From CAZJAD01 sp964543855 (GTDB lineage Bacteria; Electryoneota; RPQS01; DYHQ01): a DNA stretch of 19,101 bases. This document shows, one piece after another, positions 7,373-13,915 of the stretch. Below the pieces are notes generated by a model. The model had not been told where the DNA came from, made no database searches, and worked only from the letters and a program-made list of their open reading frames with translations. The DNA lies in contig CAZJAD010000041.1 in assembly GCA_964543855.1 (NCBI GenBank), positions 1 to 19,101 of the forward strand, given 5' to 3'. Every line of letters starts with the position of its first letter. The stretch's first letter is position 1. Position numbers and translations under genes: made by a program.

Positions 7373-7392
7373 AATTCGATGCGGAATGTCAA
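7364..7392 (-). promoter_or_regulatory. Promoter of the nucleotide-sugar / R-M operon
   Basis: On the minus strand, a perfect -35 TTGACA (7392-7387) is followed after 17 nt by TAAATT (7369-7364). The predicted start near 7357 leaves a leader of about 28 nt before the decarboxylase ATG. It is the only strong promoter seen for the whole minus-strand block. A palindrome overlaps the -10 box (separate entry). Confidence 0.7.
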
Positions 7393-7426
7393 GGCAAGCC
7401 TCCCCCCGCGAGGACCCCGACTTGGC

Positions 7427-7455
7427 TTGCATTTCCACCAAACCCGGTGTATCTT
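7427..7455 (+). promoter_or_regulatory. Promoter of the DUF2520-porX pair
   Basis: TTGCAT (7427-7432), a 17-nt spacer and TATCTT (7450-7455). Only 9 nt separate the -10 box from the ATG at 7465, so the transcript may be leaderless or nearly so; no SD is seen before that ATG. Confidence 0.45.
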
Positions 7456-7464
7456 GAAAACACA

Positions 7465-8280
7465 ATGACCAACAGCCAGCCATTTGTACTAATCGGCCTG
7501 GGTGCGGTTGGCCGAGCGCTTGCGCCGGCACTCGTCCGTGCGGGTTATGCCTGCCGCGGTCTTGTCGGGAGGGGACGCTCGGGCGAAAAGGCGCTTGCAC
7601 GGCGGTGCCGGACGCAGTTGCTCGAAGACTTTGCCGTCTTGCCCGATGACTTTCAACTCCTTTTCTTATGTGTGCGGGACAGCCAACTTGACTCACTCGC
7701 CCAAAATCTTGCAGCAGAGCGTGACGACTGGATTGGAAAGACTGTTTTCCACACGGCAGGAGCACTCTCGTCGGATGTGCTCGTGCCCCTGCGCGAGACT
7801 GGAGCTGAGGTTGCGTCGTTTCACCCTTTTGGAAGCTTCCCGAGCTCGAGTGCGCGAGCGCGCTTCGCAGGACTGACTTTCGGCATTGAGGGCACACCGG
7901 AGGCTGAGCGCATCGCCCAGCGCGTTGCCCGGGATCTTGGCGGCAAACCTCTTATCATTCCCTCAGAGAAACGAGCGCTCTACCATCTGGCGGCGGTCTT
8001 CGCCTCCAACTTTTTCGTCGGTGATCTCGTCCTAGCCATGGAGATGCTCGCCCGTATTGGCCTTGATGAGGCGCAGGCTTTGCAGGTTCTTACACCGATA
8101 GTGGAGGGAACTTTTAGGAATGTCAAGAAGTTAGGAGTAAAGAGCGCTCTGACAGGGCCGGCAATCAGGGGAGAGGTCGAGACGCTTGCCCGCCATGAAG
8201 CAGCCCTGCGCACCATAGATCCACAGCTTGCCGAGCTCTATCGCAAGTTTTCCGAGTACCTCGGAAAGCTGTCCAAGTGA
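7465..8280 (+). CDS. Rossmann-like / DUF2520 domain protein
   Basis: The 271-aa product has an NAD(P)-type Rossmann fold at its N-terminus (VLIGLGAVGRALAPAL, about 8-23) and a C-terminal DUF2520-type helical domain marked by YHLAAVFASNFFVGDLV and ALTGPAIRGEVETLARH. The middle FHTAGALSSDVL and ASFHPFGSF segments are also typical. The architecture resembles ketopantoate reductase and pyrroline-5-carboxylate reductase relatives, but the substrate of this family is not established to my knowledge. I chose ATG 7465 over an in-frame GTG at 7447, because the -10 box at 7450-7455 would lie inside the longer form. The gene ends 37 nt before porX and is probably co-transcribed with it. Confidence 0.88.
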   Translation: MTNSQPFVLIGLGAVGRALAPALVRAGYACRGLVGRGRSGEKALARRCRTQLLEDFAVLPDDFQLLFLCVRDSQLDSLAQNLAAERDDWIGKTVFHTAGALSSDVLVPLRETGAEVASFHPFGSFPSSSARARFAGLTFGIEGTPEAERIAQRVARDLGGKPLIIPSEKRALYHLAAVFASNFFVGDLVLAMEMLARIGLDEAQALQVLTPIVEGTFRNVKKLGVKSALTGPAIRGEVETLARHEAALRTIDPQLAELYRKFSEYLGKLSK

Positions 8281-8317
8281 CGGTCGGTGTGAGTCAGGAA
8301 ATCAATTAGGAATCGAG

Positions 8318-9880
8318 ATGCCGGATAGTCGCAGAATCTTGTGGGTGGACGACGAAATCGATATGCTCGAAGCTCATATTCTCTTCCTGAATGAGCGCGG
8401 CTACGATGTTGTCGGTGTCACAAACAGTGAGGATGCCGTTCACCGCGTGCGCGGAGAGACTTTCGACATTGTCTTCCTTGATGAGCATATGCCGGGTCGT
8501 GGCGGCCTCGAGACCCTCTCCATTATCAAAGACATCCGCCCCGACCTGCCGGTTATCATGATTACCAAGAGTGAGGAGGAATCGCTGATCGAAGAGGCCA
8601 TTGGTGCCAAGATCAGCGATTACCTGACCAAACCGGTCAACCCAACGCAGATTCTGAGCGCTCTCAAGAGGTTGGTCGAACGGCGCCAAATTGAGCAGAA
8701 AGTCGCCACACGAGATTACCTGGAGGAGTTTCGAAAGATCTCTCTGAAGATCTCCGAGCAGCCGACCTGGAAAGACTGGATCGACATTCATGCGAAGCTT
8801 TCGGCGTGGGAAGTCGAGCTCGATCCTTTGCCCGATGAGGGGCTCAAGCAGTCTCTCGAGGGACAGCGGGTGGAGTGCAATATCGAATTCGGAAAATTCA
8901 TTGAAGAGAACTATGCGGACTGGATTTGGGATCGCGTCGAGCGGCCACCGCTCTCAGTGGATTGTTGTTCGCGCTTTCTGGTGCCCAAATTGGCCGAGGG
9001 GCGCAATGTTCTTTTCCTCGTAATCGATTGCCTGCGTTTGGATCAGTGGCTGGCCCTGGAGCCGATGCTCTACGACTACTACACGGTTTCCCGCGACCAC
9101 TACTACTCGATACTTCCTTCGGCCACGCCGTACGCGCGCAACGCCCTCTTTTCCGGACAGTTTCCCGGAGACATCGAAGCGGAGTTCCCCGAGCTCTGGA
9201 AGCACAGCGACGATGATGAGTTCTCGTCGAATCGTTTTGAACGGCAGTTTCTCGATCGGCAACTGCTTGAGTTAGGCCTGCAATTGGAACCCGAGCCGAA
9301 ATATGTGAAGATTCTGGACATCGAAGAGGCGAACGCAACCGCTCGCAAGGTCCAGCGATATTTCAATGATCGGCTCGTGTCGATGGTCTTCAATTTCGTT
9401 GACATTTTGGCTCACAGCCGCGCGCAGAGCGATGTAATCAAGGAAATGATGCCGAACGAGGCGGCATACCGCTCGGTCATCCGCGCCTGGTTTGAACATT
9501 CCTCGCTTTTCCAAATCCTGAAAGCCTTTGCATCGCAGAACTTCCTGGTGATTCTGACCACCGACCACGGCTCCATTCGGGGCATGAAGGGCGCACGCGT
9601 CATATCGGACAAGGAGGCCTCGACCAACCTGCGCTACAAACACGGTCGCAACCTCCGCGTGGATCGCAAGCACGCGCTCATCTGCCAGCACCCCGAGAAG
9701 TTCCGACTGCCTCGTCGTGGCCTCAATGTCAACTACATCTTCGCCAAGGAATACTACTATTTCATCTATCCCACCAACTACCACAAGTACCTGAACCTCT
9801 ACAAAGACTCCTTTCAGCACGGCGGGATTTCGCTGGAAGAGCTGATCCTACCGGTCGTTTATCTGGAACCGAAGAAATAG
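8318..9880 (+). CDS. porX: PorX-type response regulator with PglZ domain
   Basis: This is a two-domain protein of 520 aa. Residues 1-125 form a complete receiver: acidic pair Asp11-Asp12, phospho-acceptor Asp55 (FLDEHMPG), Thr83 and Lys105 (YLTKP). A helical linker follows, then a PglZ domain of the alkaline phosphatase superfamily from about 210: NVLFLVIDCLRLDQW, ILPSATPYARNALFSG with a probable catalytic Thr, FVDILAHSRA, ILTTDHGS and the HGG near the C-terminus. In Bacteroidota, PorX controls type IX secretion genes with the kinase PorY and sigma factor SigP, and its PglZ domain has been reported to hydrolyse oligonucleotides. All key receiver residues are present. Start ATG 8318 has AGGA about 7 nt upstream; an upstream extension would overlap the preceding gene. 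No T9SS structural gene is in the window. Confidence 0.93.
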   Translation: MPDSRRILWVDDEIDMLEAHILFLNERGYDVVGVTNSEDAVHRVRGETFDIVFLDEHMPGRGGLETLSIIKDIRPDLPVIMITKSEEESLIEEAIGAKISDYLTKPVNPTQILSALKRLVERRQIEQKVATRDYLEEFRKISLKISEQPTWKDWIDIHAKLSAWEVELDPLPDEGLKQSLEGQRVECNIEFGKFIEENYADWIWDRVERPPLSVDCCSRFLVPKLAEGRNVLFLVIDCLRLDQWLALEPMLYDYYTVSRDHYYSILPSATPYARNALFSGQFPGDIEAEFPELWKHSDDDEFSSNRFERQFLDRQLLELGLQLEPEPKYVKILDIEEANATARKVQRYFNDRLVSMVFNFVDILAHSRAQSDVIKEMMPNEAAYRSVIRAWFEHSSLFQILKAFASQNFLVILTTDHGSIRGMKGARVISDKEASTNLRYKHGRNLRVDRKHALICQHPEKFRLPRRGLNVNYIFAKEYYYFIYPTNYHKYLNLYKDSFQHGGISLEELILPVVYLEPKK

Positions 9881-9884
9881 AAAA

Positions 9885-9907
9885 AGCCCCGGTCGCTTGC
9901 CGGGGCT
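9885..9907. terminator. Bidirectional intrinsic terminator between convergent genes
   Basis: AGCCCCGG (9885-9892) pairs perfectly with CCGGGGCT (9900-9907) around a 7-nt loop. On the minus strand the stem runs straight into five Ts, a classic terminator for the AAA+ gene. On the plus strand, after porX, the following CTTCT tract is weaker. Confidence 0.85.
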
Positions 9908-9943
9908 CTTCTGTCGCACCAAGTAGGAACAAGGGCGGACTAT

Positions 9944-10945
9944 CTACCGGTTGCCTTTCTGGCGCTTGAGCTTCAGGCCGTGCTTGGTCATCACACGACG
10001 GATCTTCTGCTCATTCAAGCCCACCATTTTCGCCGCACGGGATTGATTCCCATCGGTGGCCTCAAGTGATTTCTTGACCAGCGCGTATTCAATCTCACCT
10101 AACACCGAATCCAGCCGCACCGGTTCCCCGCGAAAGATCTTCTCGTAAAGGCCTTTGAGAAAGCTGCTGGGGTCGCCGGCCCGTTCCACATGGAATTGAG
10201 CGTGGACAATCTCCGGGTCGAATTCCCCGTCTGACAGTACCATCACACTTTCGATATGGTTGCGCAGCTGCCGAGCATTCCCATTCCAGGCTACCTGCAT
10301 GAGCAGCTCGATGTAGTGAAACGGAATGACCGGCTGCGGAATCCTCTCGCGGGCGCAGAACTCCTCCAGGAAGAGGTTCGCCATGTAGGGAATGTCTTCG
10401 ATCCGCTCCTTGAGTGACGGCACACGGATCGGCAACGTGTTGAGCCGGAAGAAAAGATCACGCTGGAAATTCACCTTCTCCAGTTTGTTGGGCAAGTCTG
10501 ACGAAGACGATATCAGGCGGAAGTCCGCGGGAACTCGCCGCCCTCCCGGGCGACGCTCCAGGTAGCCCTCTTCGAGGATCTGAAGCAGCTTGTACTGCGC
10601 GATCGGCGTGAGCTGTCCCACCTCTTCGAGGAAAACAGTCCCTCCGGCCGCTTCTTCGAATTTCCCCGCCTGGTTATAGAAATCATCTCCGTAGAAGATG
10701 CGGTCCACTTGGTCGGGTGTCAGGGCGGCACAGTTGATCACTACGAATGGCTTGTCCTTGCGCGGACTGTTGTAGTGGATCACCTTCGCCACCAGTGATT
10801 TGCCCGTTCCGGTCTCCCCTGTGACGAATACGGCACTTGACGACGCTGCACACTTTCTGATCTTGTCCATCAGGGCTTGCATTGCCCGGCTCTGCGCTGC
10901 CAAGATGTCGTAACCGTATCGGGCTTGTTTCTCATTCCGGCTCAT
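9944..10945 (-). CDS. AAA+ / Fis-type regulator lacking the GAFTGA loop
   Basis: The 333-aa product looks like a sigma-54 activator without an N-terminal sensor domain. It has Walker A GETGTGKS (43-50), a Walker B-like GTVFLEEV (102-109, Glu replacing the usual Asp), FRLNTLPIRVPSLKER (167-181) with arginine-finger region, GNARQLRNHIE (222-232), and a C-terminal Fis-type helix-turn-helix (about 283-325, GNQSRAAKMVGLNEQKIRR). The segment between NCAAL and GKFEEAAGG is only about 20 residues and contains no GAFTGA motif, the loop that contacts sigma-54. It therefore probably does not activate sigma-54 polymerase in the normal way, and may act as a TyrR-like regulator or ATP-dependent DNA-binding switch. 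It follows the membrane cassette by 50 nt and has its own SD (AGGGG). Confidence 0.9.
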   Translation of the reverse strand: MSRNEKQARYGYDILAAQSRAMQALMDKIRKCAASSSAVFVTGETGTGKSLVAKVIHYNSPRKDKPFVVINCAALTPDQVDRIFYGDDFYNQAGKFEEAAGGTVFLEEVGQLTPIAQYKLLQILEEGYLERRPGGRRVPADFRLISSSSDLPNKLEKVNFQRDLFFRLNTLPIRVPSLKERIEDIPYMANLFLEEFCARERIPQPVIPFHYIELLMQVAWNGNARQLRNHIESVMVLSDGEFDPEIVHAQFHVERAGDPSSFLKGLYEKIFRGEPVRLDSVLGEIEYALVKKSLEATDGNQSRAAKMVGLNEQKIRRVMTKHGLKLKRQKGNR

Positions 10946-10995
10946 CGTTCAATCCCCTTGTGAGTTGGAGAATGTAAGTCCAAATTCTCCCCGTT

Positions 10996-11211
10996 CTACT
11001 CATCCGTCCTCTTGGGCTGGTCTTGCTCTGGTGGAAGCGGTCCATGGTGAGGTGCCGGAGGGGAATCGGGGTGAGATCCGCCCTCGGGGGGTTTCAAGGA
11101 ATAACCGCTTCTCAATCGCCTCCGAATCAAAGAAATTCCCGCGAATAAAGCGATCAAACATACCAGAACGACGGCCAACAAATGGCTTATCAGAAACAAT
11201 CTGGGATTCAT
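10996..11211 (-). CDS. Small single-pass membrane protein with Pro-rich tail, overlapping the multi-pass gene
   Basis: This 71-aa frame has an excellent SD (GGAG, 6 nt before the ATG at 11211), one hydrophobic segment (about 5-28), a basic stop-transfer RRRLR, and a Pro/His/Glu-rich hydrophilic tail. It lies entirely over the last 70 codons of the multi-pass membrane gene in another frame, and both end within 5 nt of each other. Its tail composition looks more protein-like than the R/S/P/T-rich tail of the other frame. Its design (membrane helix plus Pro tail) matches the small protein at 12240-12049. It may be a real overlapping gene, or mark a frameshift at the end of the longer one. I recognise no family. 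Confidence 0.5.
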   Translation of the reverse strand: MNPRLFLISHLLAVVLVCLIALFAGISLIRRRLRSGYSLKPPEGGSHPDSPPAPHHGPLPPEQDQPKRTDE

Positions 11212-11989
11212 AAAGCACTCCGGCGGTCTGCGACAGAAAGTGCAACCGTAAGAGGAATGTCGCTGCCATCATCAGAAGCGTGCCTGTCGCCGCATACTGC
11301 GACATCGTGAATATCGAGAGGTTCGACACATTGCTAAAGCCGTACAAAATCTGAAAGGACACAAAGAGGCTGAACCACACCATCAGTGTGTCAATATAGA
11401 CGCCGAATGGCCGATCCGACCGGAATTTGAAGACGAAGAAAGTCGCCAGTGCGGATAGAGAAAGGAGGTCGACGAACACCCCACGTTCGTAGAGCGGCAG
11501 ATAGTAGAGTAGTGGGTTGCTGGCTCCAGGACCCAAAGCCAGTGCGCGCGGGTCAATGTAGTAAGGGTAGAAGGCAATCAGCCAAACCGGCAGAACGGTC
11601 AGGAGAGTCAGGGTCAACCGCCGCGCCTGGGACCAGTCGGAGAAGACATAAGTGTAAAGGACATAGACCACAGCCCAGCAAACCAGTAGCGGCAGGAACA
11701 TGGTCGAGTAGACATAGATGTCCGATTGTACATACAGGTTCGGGCTGAGGCGGGAGAAGGCCCGGAGAGCGACAATCAGGGCAAATCCCGTAAAAAGAAG
11801 CCACATTTGATAAAAAATGCCCCTGAACTGACGCTCTCGTTGGAGAACGATCACTGCCAGGAGCGATAGAAAACCGTAGAGCACCACGTTTATCAGGGAC
11901 TCTACGGCGCAAATCCCCGTCCTACCGGCGACGTACAACGTGGCGATGATGATCACCGCCATCAGGGCGATATAGGTCCGAAGCGCCAT
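11000..11989 (-). CDS. Multi-pass membrane protein, unknown family
   Basis: A 329-aa frame with about eight membrane segments, roughly at residues 4-22, 31-49, 58-78, 92-116, 125-145, 170-190, 199-218 and 232-254, separated by short charged loops such as QRERQFRG and KFRSDRPFG. The layout resembles membrane-embedded sensor domains that usually carry a kinase or cyclase, but no catalytic domain follows. After the last helix the tail (about 259-329) shares its DNA with the 71-aa frame. The first part (SDKPFVGRRSGMFDRFIRG...) looks natural; the last 30 residues look like out-of-frame translation. The protein may therefore end differently in reality. It sits between two small Pro-tailed membrane ORFs and upstream of the AAA+ regulator on the same strand. 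Confidence 0.75.
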   Translation of the reverse strand: MALRTYIALMAVIIIATLYVAGRTGICAVESLINVVLYGFLSLLAVIVLQRERQFRGIFYQMWLLFTGFALIVALRAFSRLSPNLYVQSDIYVYSTMFLPLLVCWAVVYVLYTYVFSDWSQARRLTLTLLTVLPVWLIAFYPYYIDPRALALGPGASNPLLYYLPLYERGVFVDLLSLSALATFFVFKFRSDRPFGVYIDTLMVWFSLFVSFQILYGFSNVSNLSIFTMSQYAATGTLLMMAATFLLRLHFLSQTAGVLYESQIVSDKPFVGRRSGMFDRFIRGNFFDSEAIEKRLFLETPRGRISPRFPSGTSPWTASTRARPAQEDG

Positions 11990-12048
11990 CAGAGGCTGGT
12001 CCTTTCACTTGCCACCATCCTCCGACCGGCGCTGCCGGAATCGCCCGG

Positions 12049-12240
12049 TTAGCCTCTCGGGGGTGGCGGCGGCGGTGGAATCGGATCATACGCCGAAATC
12101 GGCGCCTGCTGAACCTGCGGCCCAACATCGCTTATCTGACCCGCACCATCCGCCAGTGCCTGTGTTGCCAGCGCCCAACCGACGCAGAACAACACAAAAA
12201 GTCCTGCAAAAACAAGCAGAAGTATGCCTCTCCGCGACAT
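12049..12240 (-). CDS. Small single-pass membrane protein with poly-Pro tail
   Basis: The 63-aa product starts MSRRGILLLVFAGLFVLF at ATG 12240, preceded by GAGGGG 6 nt upstream. It has a basic N-tip, one membrane helix (about 5-27) and a tail ending in seven consecutive prolines plus Arg-Gly. The longer frame to 12345 has no ribosome site and crosses the promoter leader. It is the first gene of the minus-strand membrane/AAA+ cassette, 59 nt before the multi-pass protein. No family recognised. Confidence 0.65.
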   Translation of the reverse strand: MSRRGILLLVFAGLFVLFCVGWALATQALADGAGQISDVGPQVQQAPISAYDPIPPPPPPPRG

Positions 12241-12282
12241 TGCTTGCCCCTCTGCACTGAGTTTGGATGTGGTTTTCTGTGC

Positions 12283-12299
12283 GACCCCAAAGGGGGGTC
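12283..12299 (-). other. Leader hairpin of the membrane/AAA+ cassette
   Basis: GACCCC (12283-12288) pairs perfectly with GGGGTC (12294-12299) around a 5-nt loop. It lies in the roughly 70-nt untranslated leader predicted for the minus-strand cassette. No T-run follows. Confidence 0.4.
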
Positions 12300-12304
12300 T
12301 GCAA

Positions 12305-12347
12305 TCTTGCAACCCAAAGATAATAAATATTCTTTCGGATTGCAAGA
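12305..12347. promoter_or_regulatory. Inverted repeat flanking the cassette promoter
   Basis: TCTTGCAA (12305-12312) and TTGCAAGA (12340-12347) are a perfect 8-bp inverted repeat with 27 nt between. One arm covers the -35 box and the other the start region, so a bound dimer or looped protein could control the cassette. The linked AAA+/Fis regulator is an obvious candidate, by position only. Confidence 0.4.
12317..12345 (-). promoter_or_regulatory. Promoter of the membrane/AAA+ cassette
   Basis: On the minus strand, TTGCAA (12345-12340), a 17-nt spacer and TATCTT (12322-12317), reading on as TATCTTTG, which also fits the Bacteroidota-type TAnnTTTG element. The predicted start is near 12310, about 70 nt before the first ATG. 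Confidence 0.55.
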
Positions 12348-12557
12348 GAAATCTCAGAAAAAAGCTCCGAACTCAGGCCAAGTGGGAAAAGAACACCGCA
12401 GAGACGTGCAATGGAAGCTGTCCTCGAATCCGATACAAATATACTCCAAAGAAGCCACAAATGCAAGCATTTTCTCTTATCACAATAATTTGTGGACCGC
12501 ACCTGCTTTCGTAGTGGCATACTTAGTCTATTGAGGGAAAGGCTTTTCAAAATGTCC

Positions 12558-12586
12558 TTGAAATCGGAGAGAAAATTCGCTATATT
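12558..12586 (+). promoter_or_regulatory. Promoter of the histidine kinase gene
   Basis: TTGAAA (12558-12563), a 17-nt spacer and TATATT (12581-12586), reading on as TATATTTG. The kinase ATG follows the -10 box by only 9 nt, so the messenger would be nearly leaderless; there is no SD. Confidence 0.55.
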
Positions 12587-12595
12587 TGCTTTACC

Positions 12596-13723
12596 ATGGC
12601 GTCGACCGAGACATCTTCAAGCTCCAACTGCCCGCCCGGCGGTGAGAAAACCCGAATTCTGATCGTCGGGGCCGATCCAGACCTGATGGGCCACCTATCC
12701 TCTCTCGACAAGAATCGGTGGGAGGTGGAGCAAAGAGAGGCATGGCATGCTGGAGAAGAGGCCGCTCTGGCTCTCGTAGATGGCAGGAACATCGGGGTAG
12801 AAGCTGCTGAACAGTGGGGCAGTAGTCCCCTAACTGTCTATTTACATGACTCAAAGGCCTCTGGAAGCGAGTCCAAAGGCGCGCCGGGATACCTGGTCAT
12901 CTCGCGCGAGCAGTTCCTGATGTCGGACATCGAGTTCTCACTTGGACTGCTGGCCGAAATCATCGCTATGGTTAAACGTGTCAAGCACTTAGGTCAAGAA
13001 TTCCGATCCTATTCGCGTCAGGCACAGATCGGAGCTGCCCTACAGGGATTTGTCCACAATGTCAACAACCAGATGACTGCGATTCTCGGCCTCCTGGAGA
13101 TCATTCGACATGAAAACAGCCACTTACAGGATATTGCTCTACTGTACGAACAATGTCAGCGGCTCCACTCGGATTTCTCTAATCTGCTCCGCATCTCTCG
13201 CCGTGATCGATTGCAGGAGGTGACGAGTTTCGATATGAATGCGCTGATTCGGGAGGAATTGCGTCTCATCATGGTGACGGATCCCCTCTTACGTGACAGA
13301 GTCGCGTGCGAGACCCATCTGGATGCTAATCTACCTCCTTTCTACGGTATTTACAGTGATTTCAGCCATACTTTCGTCAATCTTATTCGCAATGCCGCCA
13401 ATGCCATGGCTGCTGTGGACATGCCCCGCCTGACGATCCGGACGGGCCAGAATTCCAAGGAAGTCTGGTTGGGGGTGGAGGACTGCGGAGTCGGAATCCC
13501 GGAAAACATGGTCGACGAGGTCTTCAAGCCCTATTTCAGTCTGCGAAACCGGACCGACGGATGTGAGACCGGAGGTCTGGGCTTGGGGCTTTCCACTTCA
13601 CGGGAACTTCTTGAGAAATACGGAGTAAAGTGGAAGGTCGAGAGTCGGGTCGGGGTTGGGACTCGATTCGTCTTGAACTTCCCGAAAGACAAAGTCTGTC
13701 GGCCGCCTGACAGTTGGCTATGA
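12596..13723 (+). CDS. Soluble histidine kinase with N-terminal receiver-like domain
   Basis: The 375-aa product has no membrane segment. Residues about 19-130 look like a receiver domain (RILIVGADPD, then ALALVDG with Asp62 as possible phospho-acceptor, PLTVYLHDS), but the usual N-terminal acidic pair is not clear, so it may be degenerate. The kinase core follows: H-box GFVHNVNNQMTAILG with His154, N-box HTFVNLIRNAANAM (258-271), G1 DCGVGIP (296-302), F-box VFKPYFSLRNR and G2 GGLGLGLS (326-333). The His-x-x-Asn-Asn context is typical of PAS/receiver-linked kinases that sense inside the cell. It is divergent from the membrane/AAA+ cassette and about 2.7 kb from porX. Partner unknown. The start is set by the close upstream promoter; no SD is visible. 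Confidence 0.9.
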   Translation: MASTETSSSSNCPPGGEKTRILIVGADPDLMGHLSSLDKNRWEVEQREAWHAGEEAALALVDGRNIGVEAAEQWGSSPLTVYLHDSKASGSESKGAPGYLVISREQFLMSDIEFSLGLLAEIIAMVKRVKHLGQEFRSYSRQAQIGAALQGFVHNVNNQMTAILGLLEIIRHENSHLQDIALLYEQCQRLHSDFSNLLRISRRDRLQEVTSFDMNALIREELRLIMVTDPLLRDRVACETHLDANLPPFYGIYSDFSHTFVNLIRNAANAMAAVDMPRLTIRTGQNSKEVWLGVEDCGVGIPENMVDEVFKPYFSLRNRTDGCETGGLGLGLSTSRELLEKYGVKWKVESRVGVGTRFVLNFPKDKVCRPPDSWL

Positions 13724-13728
13724 CTCAC

Positions 13729-13788
13729 CCGACCGGCGCTGGAAGCCGCCGTCGGAGGATCCAAACCCGGCAAGCGCGGTGACCGGGT
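13729..13788 (+). other. Two tandem hairpins after the kinase stop
   Basis: CCGAC-(C)-GGCG (13729-13738) pairs with CGCC-GTCGG (13747-13755): nine pairs with one bulge, starting 6 nt after the kinase stop. ACCCGG (13765-13770) pairs with CCGGGT (13783-13788). An alternative outer stem GGAGGA (13754-13759) with TCCTCC (13804-13809) would enclose the second and compete with the first. Nothing coding is seen here. Confidence 0.4.
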
Positions 13789-13807
13789 CAAGTCGTCGGC
13801 GCTTCCT

Positions 13808-13835
13808 CCCCAGCCGATTCTTGGTCGGGGTTTTT
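13808..13835 (+). terminator. Probable intrinsic terminator between kinase and prfA
   Basis: A CCCC...CC / GG...GGGG stem (13808-13815 with 13823-13830, one A-C mismatch and one G-T pair) is followed at once by five Ts (13831-13835). It would end kinase transcription or act as an attenuator for prfA. Confidence 0.5.
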
Positions 13836-13839
13836 GTTG

Positions 13840-13877
13840 TCGCGAAATCAGGGTGCAACAAGAACGGGGTTTCGCGA
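13840..13877 (+). other. Hairpin in the prfA leader
   Basis: TCGCGAAA (13840-13847) pairs perfectly with TTTCGCGA (13870-13877), 8 bp with a 22-nt loop, ending 38 nt before the prfA start. It could be a leader structure or a protein-binding palindrome. No clear promoter was found for prfA. Confidence 0.4.
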
Positions 13878-13915
13878 GTTTCTCTTACGGGACCCAAAAC
13901 GATTGAAGAGCGAAG

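Larger units (their letters stand above)
12241..12595. other. Divergent, AT-rich intergenic region with two promoters
   Basis: These 355 bp separate the membrane/AAA+ cassette (minus) from the histidine kinase (plus). The region is clearly more AT-rich than its neighbours. It holds one promoter for each direction, an 8-bp inverted repeat and a leader hairpin, all listed separately. Short open frames in it have no ribosome sites and look random. I see nothing else in the middle (about 12360-12550). Confidence 0.7.

Noticed and set aside
8228..8317. N-terminal extension of porX to 8228
   Set aside because: The extension overlaps the DUF2520 gene and is low-complexity Ser/Pro; the receiver starts right after ATG 8318, which has an SD.
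8318..9880. PglZ gene as part of a BREX or Pgl phage-defence locus
   Set aside because: No other BREX genes are nearby, and the receiver-PglZ fusion is the PorX architecture.
12052..12075. CCG/CCA-like repeat at the end of the small membrane gene as a microsatellite or array
   Set aside because: It simply encodes the poly-Pro tail; the codons vary and the run is short.
12224..12534. Two roughly 96-codon plus-strand frames in the divergent spacer
   Set aside because: They overlap promoters for other genes, lack ribosome sites and look like random translation.
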